Positions 35,182 through 43,829 of a stretch of 64,000 bases of DNA are shown piece after piece; positions within the stretch are counted from its first letter, which is position 1, and every line of letters begins with the position of its first letter. The stretch is from Microbacterium sp. No. 7. GTDB lineage: Bacteria > Actinomycetota > Actinomycetes > Actinomycetales > Microbacteriaceae. The position numbers and the translations under genes are program-made. Location of the stretch: NCBI RefSeq assembly GCF_001314225.1, contig NZ_CP012697.1, positions 3,658,001 to 3,722,000 on the forward strand, given 5' to 3'. The notes under the pieces were generated by a model. It had not been told where the DNA came from. It worked only from the letters and a program-made list of their open reading frames with translations, and searched no databases.

Positions 35182-37044
35182 ATGCCGCGCACCCTCCGGC
35201 CCGTCGACGTCTTCCCGATCACCACGCGCGTCCTCGAGGTGATCAGAGTCGCCGACGTGACGCCGGGCATGCGGCGCGTCACCCTCGGCGGCCCCGGGCT
35301 CGCCGCGCACACGGCGGCGAACGGCTTCGCCGTGGACGCGTTCCGCTCCGCGGGCTTCGACGACGAGTTCAAGATCGTCCTGCGCCACCCCGACGCCGCG
35401 GAGACCGTCGGCCCGACGCAGGCCGACGGCGTGCTGAACTGGCCCCGCGAGGACCCGCACCTGCTGATGCGCACCTACACGGTGCGCCGCTGGGATGCCG
35501 AGCGCGGCGAGATCGACGTCGACTTCGTCGTGCACGGCGTCGGCCCGGCGACGAGCTGGGCGCGTCGCGTGCAGCCCGGCGAGCGTGTGCAGATCGCGGG
35601 TCCGAAGATGTCGGTGGGGCATCCCGAGGGCGTCGACTGGACGCTCGTCGCGGGCGACGAGACCGCCCTCCCCGCGATCGGGCGCTGGCTCGAGCAGTGG
35701 CCCGACGGCCAGCGGGCGCAGGTGTTCGTCGAGATCGCCGAGCCGTCGCACCGGCAGGACCTCACGGTCCCGCCGGGCGTCGAGATCACCTGGCTCTCGC
35801 GCGACGGCGCCGAGCCGGGCACGACGACGCTGCTGTTCGACGCGATCCGGGCCGCCGACTGGCCCGAAGGCCGCGTGTTCGCGTGGGTCGCGGGCGAGAC
35901 GCTGACGCTCATCCCCATCCGCCGCTGGCTGCGCGGCGAGAAGGGGCTCGGCAAGGAGCAGGTCGAGGTGACGGGATACTGGCGCCGGCACGAGGTCGTC
36001 GTCTCGTCGGACGACGCGTCGATGCCCGACCTCGACGCGACCGAGGACGACGCCGAGCGCCTGCACGAGCTGAGCGAGCTCGCGCCCGCCTTCGCCCTGC
36101 GGGTCGCCGCGACGATCGGGCTGGGCGCCGCGTTCGGCGGCGAGACCCGCACGGTCGCCGAGGCCGCCGCCGCGACGGGCACCGACGTCACCGGCCTCGG
36201 CAAGCTGCTGCGGCTGCTCACCGCGATCGGCGCCGCCGAGGCGGTGGATGCCGAGACCAGGGACGCTGGAGTGCGGGACGCCGGAGGGCAGGACGCCGGA
36301 GGGCAGGATGCCGGTGCGGCCGGCGCCGCCCGCCACCGGCTCACGGGTCTCGGCCGGCTGCTCGACGACGACCGCGTGATCGCCGAGCTCGATCTGGCCG
36401 GCCCCGTCGCGCACCGCGAGCTGGGCGGCATGCTGTCGCTGCTGTCGGCCGTGCGCACGGGCACGGGCGACTACGCCCGCTGGTTCGGCGCCTCCTACGC
36501 CGAGCACGAGCGCGCCGACCGGCCACGGCTGCAGGCCCGCCTCGACCGCGAGGCGGAGCGCGCCGAGTATGTGGCGGGCGTCCTGGCATCCACGCTCACC
36601 CTGCCTCCGGGCGCCGCGCTCGCCCTCACGGGCCAGGGCGCCGGCGTGTTCGCCGACGAGATCGTGCGACGCCACCCGGGCACGCGGGTCACGGTCGTCG
36701 GCAGCGCGGGCGAGGTCGGCGACCTCCCCGAGCGCGTGCACGGCGTCGGGTTCGCCGAGGCGCTCGGCTCGCTGACCGATGCGGATGCCGCCGACGCGCT
36801 GCGCCGGGCCGCCGACCGCGTGGTCCCGGGCGGCCGCCTGCTGGTGTTCACGCGCGCGCTCGACCCCGGGCTCGCCGACGACCACGACTACGCCGACGAC
36901 CTCGTCGAGTTCGCCCTGCACGGCGGCGGCGTGCGCACGCACGACGAGAACCTGCGGCTGTTCGCCGCCGCGGGCCTCCCCGAGCCCGCCCGCCGCACCG
37001 TCGGCTGGGGCTTCTCCGCCTACGCCGTCACCGTCACCCGCTAG
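35182..37044 (+). CDS. Siderophore-interacting protein fused to a methyltransferase-like domain
   Basis: The 620-residue protein has an N-terminal SIP ferric-siderophore reductase (residues about 10-275): FAD-binding RTYTVRRW at 97-104 and the closing GYWRRHE near 265. From about 300 comes a helical domain (APAFALRVAATIGLGAAF, TVAEAAAATGTDVTGLGKLL) like the dimerisation domain of O-methyltransferases, then a Rossmann-like part with GQGAG at 484-488 in place of the SAM GxGxG loop. A repeated linker (about residues 358-378, DAGGQ units) interrupts the helical domain. AGGAG precedes the ATG. The reductase role in iron release is well supported; methyltransferase activity is inferred and may be lost. 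Confidence 0.85.
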   Translation: MPRTLRPVDVFPITTRVLEVIRVADVTPGMRRVTLGGPGLAAHTAANGFAVDAFRSAGFDDEFKIVLRHPDAAETVGPTQADGVLNWPREDPHLLMRTYTVRRWDAERGEIDVDFVVHGVGPATSWARRVQPGERVQIAGPKMSVGHPEGVDWTLVAGDETALPAIGRWLEQWPDGQRAQVFVEIAEPSHRQDLTVPPGVEITWLSRDGAEPGTTTLLFDAIRAADWPEGRVFAWVAGETLTLIPIRRWLRGEKGLGKEQVEVTGYWRRHEVVVSSDDASMPDLDATEDDAERLHELSELAPAFALRVAATIGLGAAFGGETRTVAEAAAATGTDVTGLGKLLRLLTAIGAAEAVDAETRDAGVRDAGGQDAGGQDAGAAGAARHRLTGLGRLLDDDRVIAELDLAGPVAHRELGGMLSLLSAVRTGTGDYARWFGASYAEHERADRPRLQARLDREAERAEYVAGVLASTLTLPPGAALALTGQGAGVFADEIVRRHPGTRVTVVGSAGEVGDLPERVHGVGFAEALGSLTDADAADALRRAADRVVPGGRLLVFTRALDPGLADDHDYADDLVEFALHGGGVRTHDENLRLFAAAGLPEPARRTVGWGFSAYAVTVTR

Positions 37045-37049
37045 CCCCC

Positions 37050-37146
37050 TCCTCGCGAGGGTGCCATCTGTTTCGCCGAGGGTGCTACCTGTTTCGCCGA
37101 GGGTGCCCGTTCCCCTCGCGAGGAGAAGCGGCGCCCTCGCGGGGGA
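37050..37146. repeat. Family C 21-bp-type repeat cluster 1
   Basis: CTCGCGAGGGTGCC, CGCCGAGGGTGCT and CGCCGAGGGTGCCC follow in direct repeat at about 21-base intervals (from 37051), then inverted segments (CCCTCGCGAGGAG, GCGCCCTCGCGGGG) close a large hairpin. It begins just after the stop of the fusion gene and ends 80 bases before the histidine kinase. Similar clusters are at 45077 and 52585. Confidence 0.7.
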
Positions 37147-37225
37147 CACCCGTGGGGGATAACCCGAACACGAGTCTCCGGATGGCTCGGGTGACCGGCC
37201 GAGGGCGCCGCCCTACCGTGGAGAC

Positions 37226-38491
37226 ATGACCTCACCGGCACCCCCTCCCGTCCGCACGCCGCTGCGCCAGCATGCGGGCGCGCTCGCCCAGCTCGCCGCC
37301 GTCGGCCTCGTCGGAACGGCCCTGTTCACGATCCTGTCCGTGCTCCTGAGCGTCGGGGTCGGCACCGTCGTCATCCTCGGCGTCGGCATCCCGTTCCTGC
37401 TCGCCTTCCTCTACACGCTGTGGGCGACCGCCTGGCTCGAGCACGAGCGCGTCGAGGGCCTCTACGGCTTCGGCGTTCCCCGGCTGCGCGTGCGCTCCAG
37501 CGGCCGGCCCGGCTTCGGCGGCTGGCTGCGCACCCTGTGGCAGCAGTTCATCGACGGCCAGATGTGGCGCGGCATCGCGAGCGCCGCGATCTCGACCGCC
37601 CTGGGCCTCGTGCTGCTGCCCACCATCTCGTGGATGATCTCGAGCATCGGCCTGCTGTTCGCCCCGCTCACGACCGACTCCCGCGTGCACCTCTTCCGCA
37701 CCGACCTGTGGGTCGAGCCCGGCTGGGCGATCGCGGTCGGGGCGCTCGGCCTCATCCTCGGCGCCGCGCTCGTCGTCGGCATCGCGCTGCTGCACGCCGT
37801 GCTCACCCGCGCCATCCTGGTCCCCTCGCGCGAGGCGCTGCTCGCCGAGCAGGCCCGCACCGCGGGCGTGCAGCGCGAGGGCGCCGTGCGGGCGAGCGAG
37901 GTCGAGCGCACGCGCATCGAACGCGACCTGCACGACGGCGTCCAGCCGCGGCTCGTGTCGATCGCGATGACGCTGGGCCTCGCGCAGCAGAAGATCGAGA
38001 GCGACCCCGGGTCGGCGCGGCTGCTCGTCGACGAGGCGCACACCTCGACCAAGGCGGCCATCACGGAGCTGCGGCAGCTCGCCCGCGGCATCCACGCCTC
38101 CGTCCTCGACGACCGGGGACTGGATGCCGCCCTCTCCGCCCTCGCGGCCCGCTCCCCCATCCCCGTGCACCTCGACGTGCGGCTCGACGCCCGCTGCTCG
38201 CGCACGGCCGAGGCCGCCGTCTACTTCGCGATCGCGGAGACCCTCACCAACGCCGCCAAGCACTCCCGCGGCACCGCGGCACGGGTCACCGTGCGCCGCC
38301 GCGACGAAGACGGCGCCGCCCTGCTGTGGGCGCGCATCGAGGACGACGGCATCGGCGGCGCGCACATGCAGCCCGGCGGCGGGCTCGACGGCATCGCGAG
38401 CCGCGTCGCCGCCGCGGGCGGCGCCATGCGGCTCGACAGCCCGAACGGCGGGCCGACGTCGCTGGAGGTGAGCGTGCCGTGCGCATCCTGA
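37226..38491 (+). CDS. NarL-type sensor histidine kinase
   Basis: The 421-residue kinase has an N-terminal membrane domain (about four segments, residues 20-205) without a large extracellular sensor, like intramembrane-sensing kinases. The HisKA_3 box IERDLHDGVQPRLVS places the phosphorylated His at 236, and the ATPase has NAAKHS and IEDDGIGGA. It would phosphorylate the response regulator whose gene overlaps its end by 13 bases. Signal unknown; envelope stress is a reasonable guess from the architecture and the third gene. Confidence 0.9.
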   Translation: MTSPAPPPVRTPLRQHAGALAQLAAVGLVGTALFTILSVLLSVGVGTVVILGVGIPFLLAFLYTLWATAWLEHERVEGLYGFGVPRLRVRSSGRPGFGGWLRTLWQQFIDGQMWRGIASAAISTALGLVLLPTISWMISSIGLLFAPLTTDSRVHLFRTDLWVEPGWAIAVGALGLILGAALVVGIALLHAVLTRAILVPSREALLAEQARTAGVQREGAVRASEVERTRIERDLHDGVQPRLVSIAMTLGLAQQKIESDPGSARLLVDEAHTSTKAAITELRQLARGIHASVLDDRGLDAALSALAARSPIPVHLDVRLDARCSRTAEAAVYFAIAETLTNAAKHSRGTAARVTVRRRDEDGAALLWARIEDDGIGGAHMQPGGGLDGIASRVAAAGGAMRLDSPNGGPTSLEVSVPCAS

Positions 38492-39174
38492 TCTGCGAGG
38501 ACTCCACGCTGCTGCGCGAGGGCCTCGTGCGCGTGCTCGAAGACGCGGGCCACGACGTGGTCGCCGCCGTCGCCGACGCCCACGACCTCGGCACGATCGT
38601 GGCCTCCGCCTCGCCCGACCTGTGCATCCTCGACGTGCGGCTGCCGCCCACGTTCACCGACGAGGGCATCCGCGCGGCGCTCGCGCTGCGCCAGGCCGAC
38701 CCCCGGCTGCCCGTGCTGGTGCTGAGCCAGTACGTCGAGGAGCGCTACGCGAGCGAGCTCATCGCGGGCCAGCCCGCCGCGCTCGGCTACCTGCTGAAGG
38801 ACCGCGTGGCCGACGTCGGCGACTTCCTCGACTCGGTGCGGCGCATCGGCGAGGGCGCGACGGTGCTCGACCCCGAGGTCGTCGCGCAGCTGCTCACGCG
38901 CCGCTCGCGCGACGAGCGCCTCGCCCGCCTGACCGACCGCGAGCGCGCCGTGCTGGCGCTCATCGCGGAGGGCAAGAGCAACCAGGCGATCGCCCAGGCG
39001 CTCTTCGTGAGCGAGGGCAGCGTCGAGAAGTACATCACCTCGCTGTTCCAGAAGCTCGACCTGGAGCAGGACGAGCACGGCAACCGGCGCGTGCTGGCCG
39101 CCCTCGTGCACCTGGAGCACACCCAGCAGGAGCACACCGCCCCCACGCCTCCCACGAACGGAACGAACCGATGA
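38479..39174 (+). CDS. NarL/FixJ-type response regulator
   Basis: The 231-residue protein has a receiver domain with acceptor Asp52 in DLCILDVRLPPT and a LuxR-type helix-turn-helix (LTDRERAVLALIAEGKSNQA, SEGSVEKYITSLFQKL). It begins at a GTG inside the kinase gene and ends overlapping the next gene by 4 bases. The pair presumably controls this operon and other targets. Confidence 0.92.
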   Translation: MRILICEDSTLLREGLVRVLEDAGHDVVAAVADAHDLGTIVASASPDLCILDVRLPPTFTDEGIRAALALRQADPRLPVLVLSQYVEERYASELIAGQPAALGYLLKDRVADVGDFLDSVRRIGEGATVLDPEVVAQLLTRRSRDERLARLTDRERAVLALIAEGKSNQAIAQALFVSEGSVEKYITSLFQKLDLEQDEHGNRRVLAALVHLEHTQQEHTAPTPPTNGTNR

Positions 39175-40043
39175 GCACGACACTCACTCCCCCGCCCCAG
39201 CACCCCGTGGGCCCCCAGCCCCCCGCGGGAGCGCAGCCGCCCGCCCCGCGCCGCGAGAGCGCCCGCGTCATCTCGATCCTCGCGATCGTCGTCGGCTGCG
39301 TGCTCATCGCCGGCGCCATCGTCAGCGGCGTGTTCTCGGCGCTGCGCGTCGCGTCGAGCGACGAGCGCACGCTCACGGCATCCGCCGACGGCATCGCGGC
39401 GCTCGACGTCGACCTCTCGACGGGCGACATGCTCGTCGCGTACGGCGACGTCGAGGAGGCGACGCTCGTCGTGCGCGGCACCGGCACCGACGACTGGCGG
39501 CTCACGCGCGACGGCGACACCCTCACGGTGCGCACGGACCGCAGCTGGTGGACGGGCTGGCGGCTGTGGGGCGGCGCCGAGAACGAGCACGCCGCGCTCA
39601 CCCTCCCCCAGCGCTACGCCGAGACCCCGCTGGACGCCGAGTTCTCGCTCAGCGCGGGCCAGATCACGGCCGAGGGCCGCTACGGATCGCTCGACATCGA
39701 CATGTCGGCGGGCCTCGTCACGGTCGAGGGCACGGCGCGCGAGCTCGACGCGCACCTCAGCGCGGGACGGCTCGACCTCGAGCTCGCCGACGTGCGGACC
39801 GCCGAGGTCGAGGTGAGCGCCGGCCTGGTGCAGGGGCGGATCACGGGCACGCAGCCCGACGCCGTCGCGATCGACCTGAGCGCGGGCAGCGTCGAGCTCG
39901 TGCTGCCGAACGGCACCTATGCGGTGTCGTCCGACGTCTCGGCGGGCGGCTTCGACCACACGCTGAACACCTCGCCCAGCGCCTCCGCGCGCATCGACGT
40001 CTCGGTCTCGGCCGGACACGTGGTGCTCCGCCCCGAGCGCTGA
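39171..40043 (+). CDS. DUF4097-like membrane-anchored beta-solenoid protein
   Basis: The 290-residue protein has a Pro-rich cytosolic N-terminus, one membrane segment (ISILAIVVGCVLIAGAIVSG) and a repetitive beta-rich outer part with recurrent (S/D)xSAG(x)(I/V) motifs such as SLSAGQITAEG, DMSAGLVTVEG and DLSAGSVELVL. This matches DUF4097/LiaF-like adhesin-fold proteins that accompany LiaRS-type systems. It is coupled to the response regulator by an ATGA overlap, so it probably acts in the same envelope response, perhaps as a modulator of the kinase. Confidence 0.75.
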   Translation: MSTTLTPPPQHPVGPQPPAGAQPPAPRRESARVISILAIVVGCVLIAGAIVSGVFSALRVASSDERTLTASADGIAALDVDLSTGDMLVAYGDVEEATLVVRGTGTDDWRLTRDGDTLTVRTDRSWWTGWRLWGGAENEHAALTLPQRYAETPLDAEFSLSAGQITAEGRYGSLDIDMSAGLVTVEGTARELDAHLSAGRLDLELADVRTAEVEVSAGLVQGRITGTQPDAVAIDLSAGSVELVLPNGTYAVSSDVSAGGFDHTLNTSPSASARIDVSVSAGHVVLRPER

Positions 40044-40071
40044 TCCCGTCGCCCATCTCCTCGCCCATCTC

Positions 40072-40130
40072 TTCGACCGCGGCGATCTGCGGGTGTGCCG
40101 TCCCGGCACCCGCAGATCGCCGCGGTCGAA
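40072..40130. terminator. Perfect 24-bp-stem hairpin after the two-component operon
   Basis: TTCGACCGCGGCGATCTGCG plus GGTG (40072-40095) is an exact inverse of 40107-40130, with an 11-base loop. No U-tract follows. It separates the DUF4097-like gene from pgi and probably folds as a strong RNA hairpin. Confidence 0.75.
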
Positions 40131-40173
40131 CTGCGTCTGTCCCCGCCGCGGGGTCGGACGCTAGCGTGGAGCC

Positions 40174-41853
40174 GTGACCACTCCCATCGATGCCACCACC
40201 ACGCCCGCGTGGGCCGAGCTCACGGCCCACGCCGCCCACCTCACCCCCGACCTGCGCGGGTGGTTCGCCGCCGATCCCAGCCGCGTCGAACAGCTCACGC
40301 TCGACCTCGCCGACCTGCGCGTCGACCTGTCGAAGAACCTCGTCACGACCGAGGTGCTCGCCTCGCTCGTGCGTCTCGCCGAGCAGACCGGCGTCGCCGA
40401 CCGCTTCGCCGCGATGCTCGCCGGCGAGCACATCAACACCAGCGAGGACCGTGCCGTGCTGCACACCGCGCTGCGCCGGCCGGCCGGCATCCAGCCGTCG
40501 CTCGTCGTCGACGGGCAGGACGTCGACGGCGACGTGCAGCAGGTGCTGGCGGCCATGACGGCGTTCGCCGAGCGCGTGCGCGCGGGCGAGTGGGTCGGCA
40601 TCACCGGCAAGCGGGTGACGCACGTCGTGAACATCGGCATCGGCGGCAGCGACCTGGGCCCCGCGATGATCTCCGCGGCGCTGGAGCCGTATGCCACCGC
40701 CGGCATACAAGCCCGGTTCGTCTCGAACATCGACCCCTTCGACCTCGCGCACAAGACGAAGGACCTCGACCCCGAGACGACGCTGTTCATCGTCGCGTCG
40801 AAGACCTTCACGACGCTGGAGACGCTCACCAACGCCCGCCTCGCGCGCGACTGGCTGTGGGCGGGGCTCGCCGCCGCGGGGGCGATCGACGGCAGCGACG
40901 AGCAGAGGACGGATGCCGTGGCGCACCACTTCGTGGCCGTCTCGACGGCGCTCGACCGGGTCGCCGCGTTCGGCATCGACACCGCCAACGCGTTCGGCTT
41001 CTGGGACTGGGTCGGCGGCCGCTACTCGGTCGACTCGGCGATCGGGCTGTCGCTCATGATCGAGCTGGGGCCCGAGGCGTTCCGCGAGCTGCTGGCCGGC
41101 TTCCACGCGGTCGACGAGCACGTGGCATCCACGCCCCTCGCCGAGAACGTGCCGGTGCTGATGGGACTGCTGAACGTCTGGTACACGAACTTCCTGGGCG
41201 CCCAGTCGCACGCCGTGCTGCCCTATGCGCAGCAGCTCAGCCGCTTCGCCGCCTACCTGCAGCAGCTCACCATGGAGTCCAACGGCAAGCGCGTGCGCTG
41301 GGACGGCTCGCCGGTCACGAGCGACACGGGCGAGATCTTCTGGGGCGAGCCCGGCACCAACGGGCAGCACGCCTTCTACCAGCTCATCCACCAGGGCACG
41401 CGGCTCATCCCGGCCGACTTCATCGCGTTCGTCAACCCCGCGTACCCGCTGCAGGACGACGGGCGCGACGTGCACGGGCTGTTCCTCGCCAACTTCCTCG
41501 CGCAGACGAAGGCCCTCGCCTTCGGCAAGACCGCCGAGGAGGTCGAGGCCGAAGGCACGACGGGCGCCCTCGTCGCGGCGCGCACCTTCCCCGGCAACCG
41601 GCCGACGACGTCGATCTTCGCGCCCGCGCTCACGCCACGCGTGCTCGGCGAGCTCATCGCGCTCTACGAGCACATCACGTTCACGCAGGGCGCCGTGTGG
41701 GGCATCAACTCCTTCGACCAGTGGGGCGTCGAGCTCGGCAAGCAGCTCGCCCTGCAGATCGCACCCGCCCTGGAGGGCGACGCCGCGGCGCTGGAGGCGC
41801 AGGACGCCTCGACCCGCGCGCTGCTCGACTACTACCGCGCGCAGCGGCGGTAG
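40174..41853 (+). CDS. pgi: Glucose-6-phosphate isomerase
   Basis: The 559-residue enzyme interconverts glucose 6-phosphate and fructose 6-phosphate. Family signatures are complete: [38 protein letters not shown], and [16 protein letters not shown] with the catalytic His. It starts at a GTG. Length is normal for the long bacterial form. It stands alone and ends before a strong bidirectional hairpin. Confidence 0.97.
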   Translation: MTTPIDATTTPAWAELTAHAAHLTPDLRGWFAADPSRVEQLTLDLADLRVDLSKNLVTTEVLASLVRLAEQTGVADRFAAMLAGEHINTSEDRAVLHTALRRPAGIQPSLVVDGQDVDGDVQQVLAAMTAFAERVRAGEWVGITGKRVTHVVNIGIGGSDLGPAMISAALEPYATAGIQARFVSNIDPFDLAHKTKDLDPETTLFIVASKTFTTLETLTNARLARDWLWAGLAAAGAIDGSDEQRTDAVAHHFVAVSTALDRVAAFGIDTANAFGFWDWVGGRYSVDSAIGLSLMIELGPEAFRELLAGFHAVDEHVASTPLAENVPVLMGLLNVWYTNFLGAQSHAVLPYAQQLSRFAAYLQQLTMESNGKRVRWDGSPVTSDTGEIFWGEPGTNGQHAFYQLIHQGTRLIPADFIAFVNPAYPLQDDGRDVHGLFLANFLAQTKALAFGKTAEEVEAEGTTGALVAARTFPGNRPTTSIFAPALTPRVLGELIALYEHITFTQGAVWGINSFDQWGVELGKQLALQIAPALEGDAAALEAQDASTRALLDYYRAQRR

Positions 41854-41863
41854 GCGGGGCGCC

Positions 41864-41905
41864 GGCATCCGGCATCCGGCATCCGGCATCCGGCATCCGG
41901 CATCC
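41864..41905. repeat. Six perfect GGCATCC heptamers
   Basis: Six uninterrupted copies of GGCATCC follow the pgi stop codon. The same heptamer and its inverse GGATGCC occur singly throughout the window, so this may be local expansion of a common genomic word. Confidence 0.85.
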
Positions 41906-41914
41906 ATCACGCAT

Positions 41915-41982
41915 ACAGGAGAAATCACGGGGACAGGACGATTCTTGCCTTATCGTCCTGTCCCCGTGATTTCTCCTGTTTT
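41915..41982. terminator. Bidirectional terminator with perfect 27-bp stem
   Basis: ACAGGAGAAATCACGGGGAC and seven further bases (41915-41941) pair exactly with 41953-41979 across an 11-base loop, followed by TTTT. It lies between the convergent pgi and antiporter genes. The perfect stem is longer than needed for termination and resembles a repeat element. Confidence 0.8.
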
Positions 41983-42034
41983 CGCGCGGCGAGGGATGCC
42001 GCGCTCGTACGATGACGCGGGCGGATGCAGCGGA

Positions 42035-42991
42035 CTACACGCGGCTGAGCAGCAGATAGCCCAGGTAGCCGGCGTACAGGGCGACCATGATCGAGCCCTC
42101 GACGCGGGTGACGCGGCGGCCGCTCATCATGAGCATGCCGGTCACGAACGTGGCGGCGATCATGACCGGGATGTCGACGAGCACGAGCTCGGCGTCGAGC
42201 GTGATCGGCGCGACGAGCACCGTGACGCCGAGGATGAGCGTGAGGTTGTAGGTGCTCGATCCGATGAGGTTGCCGATGGCGATGTCGCGGTCGCCGCGGA
42301 ACGTCGAGATGATCGTGGTCGCCAGCTCGGGCGCCGACGTGCCGATCGCGATGATCGTGAGGCCGATGATCGCCTCCGACACGCCCAGCCGGCGCGCGAG
42401 GTCGACCGATCCGTCGACCAGGAACTGCGCACCCAGCACGATCACGACGATGCCGCCGACCAGCAGCAGGCCCGCGAGCACGAGCGGCCACACGCCGCGC
42501 CGCGGCCGGTCGAACTCGGCGCCGAACTCCGCCTGCACCGCCGCGCTCTCCTTGCGGGCGAACCGGAACACCGCGAAGGTGTAGCCGATCGCGATGCCCA
42601 GGAGCACCATGCCCTCGAGGCGATCCACGGCGCCGTCGACGGTGAAGACGAGCAGCAGCAGCGCGACGCCCGCCATCATCGGCAGGTCGAGCCGCAGCGT
42701 CTGCAGGCCGAACGGCAGCGTGCGGATCGCGGCGCTGAGCCCCAGGATGAGCAGCAGGTTGACGATGTTGGTGCCGGCGATGTTGCCGACGATGAGCGAT
42801 CCGGCATCCTTCAGCGCGGAGTCGATGCCGACGGCCAGCTCGGGCGCGCTCGTGCCGATCGAGACGACCGTCAGTCCGATGACGACCGGCGAGATGCCCA
42901 TGGCGCCCGCGAGCCGCGCGCCGTAGCGCGTCACCAGCTCCGCGCCCACGAGGAGCAGCGCGAGTCCGCCGATCACCGCGAGCCATGCCAC
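42035..42991 (-). CDS. Calcium/sodium antiporter, CaCA family (YrbG-like)
   Basis: The 318-residue protein is two homologous halves of five membrane segments, each with an alpha repeat: GLTVVSIGTSAPELAVGI with GNIAGTNIVN, and GLTIIAIGTSAPELATTI with GNLIGSSTYN. These carry the acidic and Ser/Thr ion ligands of cation:Ca2+ exchangers. It would expel Ca2+ in exchange for Na+ or H+. Confidence 0.92.
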   Translation of the reverse strand: MAWLAVIGGLALLLVGAELVTRYGARLAGAMGISPVVIGLTVVSIGTSAPELAVGIDSALKDAGSLIVGNIAGTNIVNLLLILGLSAAIRTLPFGLQTLRLDLPMMAGVALLLLVFTVDGAVDRLEGMVLLGIAIGYTFAVFRFARKESAAVQAEFGAEFDRPRRGVWPLVLAGLLLVGGIVVIVLGAQFLVDGSVDLARRLGVSEAIIGLTIIAIGTSAPELATTIISTFRGDRDIAIGNLIGSSTYNLTLILGVTVLVAPITLDAELVLVDIPVMIAATFVTGMLMMSGRRVTRVEGSIMVALYAGYLGYLLLSRV

Positions 42992-43039
42992 AGGCAGAGG
43001 ATATCGGTCGCGGAGGCCTGCCCGGCGCGGCGGCGACGC

Positions 43040-43083
43040 CTACGGCACGAGCGGCGGCCGGGCTACGGCACGAGCGGCGGCCG
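43040..43083. repeat. 23-bp tandem duplication over a stop codon
   Basis: CTACGGCACGAGCGGCGGCC is present at 43040 and again at 43063, where the CTA is the stop codon of the NRDE gene. The duplication places a second stop-codon context just downstream and does not alter the protein. Confidence 0.8.
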
Positions 43084-43788
43084 CATGGTGACGCGGTTCC
43101 ACACGCCGGGCTCGTCGAACTCGCCGTAGACGACCTCGGCGCCCTCGCTCGAGACGGTCGCGGCGCACACCAGCAGCGACAGCGTCGGGTAGCCGTGCGG
43201 CCGGTTGTCGCGCACGACGGCGCGGTCGTCGAGCGGTCCGACGCGCGTCGTGTCCTCGAGCACGTCGAGCCAGCGCTCCCACCAGCGCGGTCCCTCGCCC
43301 GGGTCGGCGAACGCGTCGTGCCATGCCGTGATGCGCGCCGTGCCGGGGTCGTCGACGTCGTCGTGCGCGATCATGTGGATGCCGGGGTCGAGCTGCACGC
43401 GCCGCAGCCCGCCGCCGTCCCACATCGTCACGCGCACCCCCTCGGCCGTCGCCTCGACGAGGTTGAACCCGTTCGCGCGGGGCGCCGTCTCGACGCCCCG
43501 CCCCTCGGCGGCGGCGAGGGCGATGTGCCCGCGCGAGACGGGCTCGGGCCCGGGCGGCAGGTCGACGGGCGCGCGGTTGAGGATCACCGCGACCCGGCGC
43601 CGCGCGTCGGATGCCGCGAGCCACGCGCCGCCCGCGAGCCCATCGCGCACGCCGACGACGCCCGGATGCGTGTCGGGCCACCATGCGCCGAGCGGATGCC
43701 ACGTGCGCGCGGGGTCCTCGTCGCGCACGGCGAGCAGGCGGATCGGCTGCCCGGGCGCCGGGGGCACGTGGATGATCGCGGTGCACAT
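43063..43788 (-). CDS. NRDE/TANGO2-family protein
   Basis: The 241-residue protein starts MCTAIIHV with an N-terminal Cys and has AVRDEDPARTWHP at the position of the NRDE motif (here VRDE), then GLAGGAWLAAS and AVILNRAP. These define the TANGO2/NRDE family of Ntn-hydrolase-like fold, whose biochemical role in bacteria is unsettled (links to lipid or haem handling are proposed for the eukaryotic protein). It is divergent from coaBC across 41 bases. Confidence 0.8.
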   Translation of the reverse strand: MCTAIIHVPPAPGQPIRLLAVRDEDPARTWHPLGAWWPDTHPGVVGVRDGLAGGAWLAASDARRRVAVILNRAPVDLPPGPEPVSRGHIALAAAEGRGVETAPRANGFNLVEATAEGVRVTMWDGGGLRRVQLDPGIHMIAHDDVDDPGTARITAWHDAFADPGEGPRWWERWLDVLEDTTRVGPLDDRAVVRDNRPHGYPTLSLLVCAATVSSEGAEVVYGEFDEPGVWNRVTMRPPLVP

Positions 43789-43829
43789 GAGCGGCCTTTC
43801 CGTCCGATCGCTCGTGGGAGGATCGGAGC

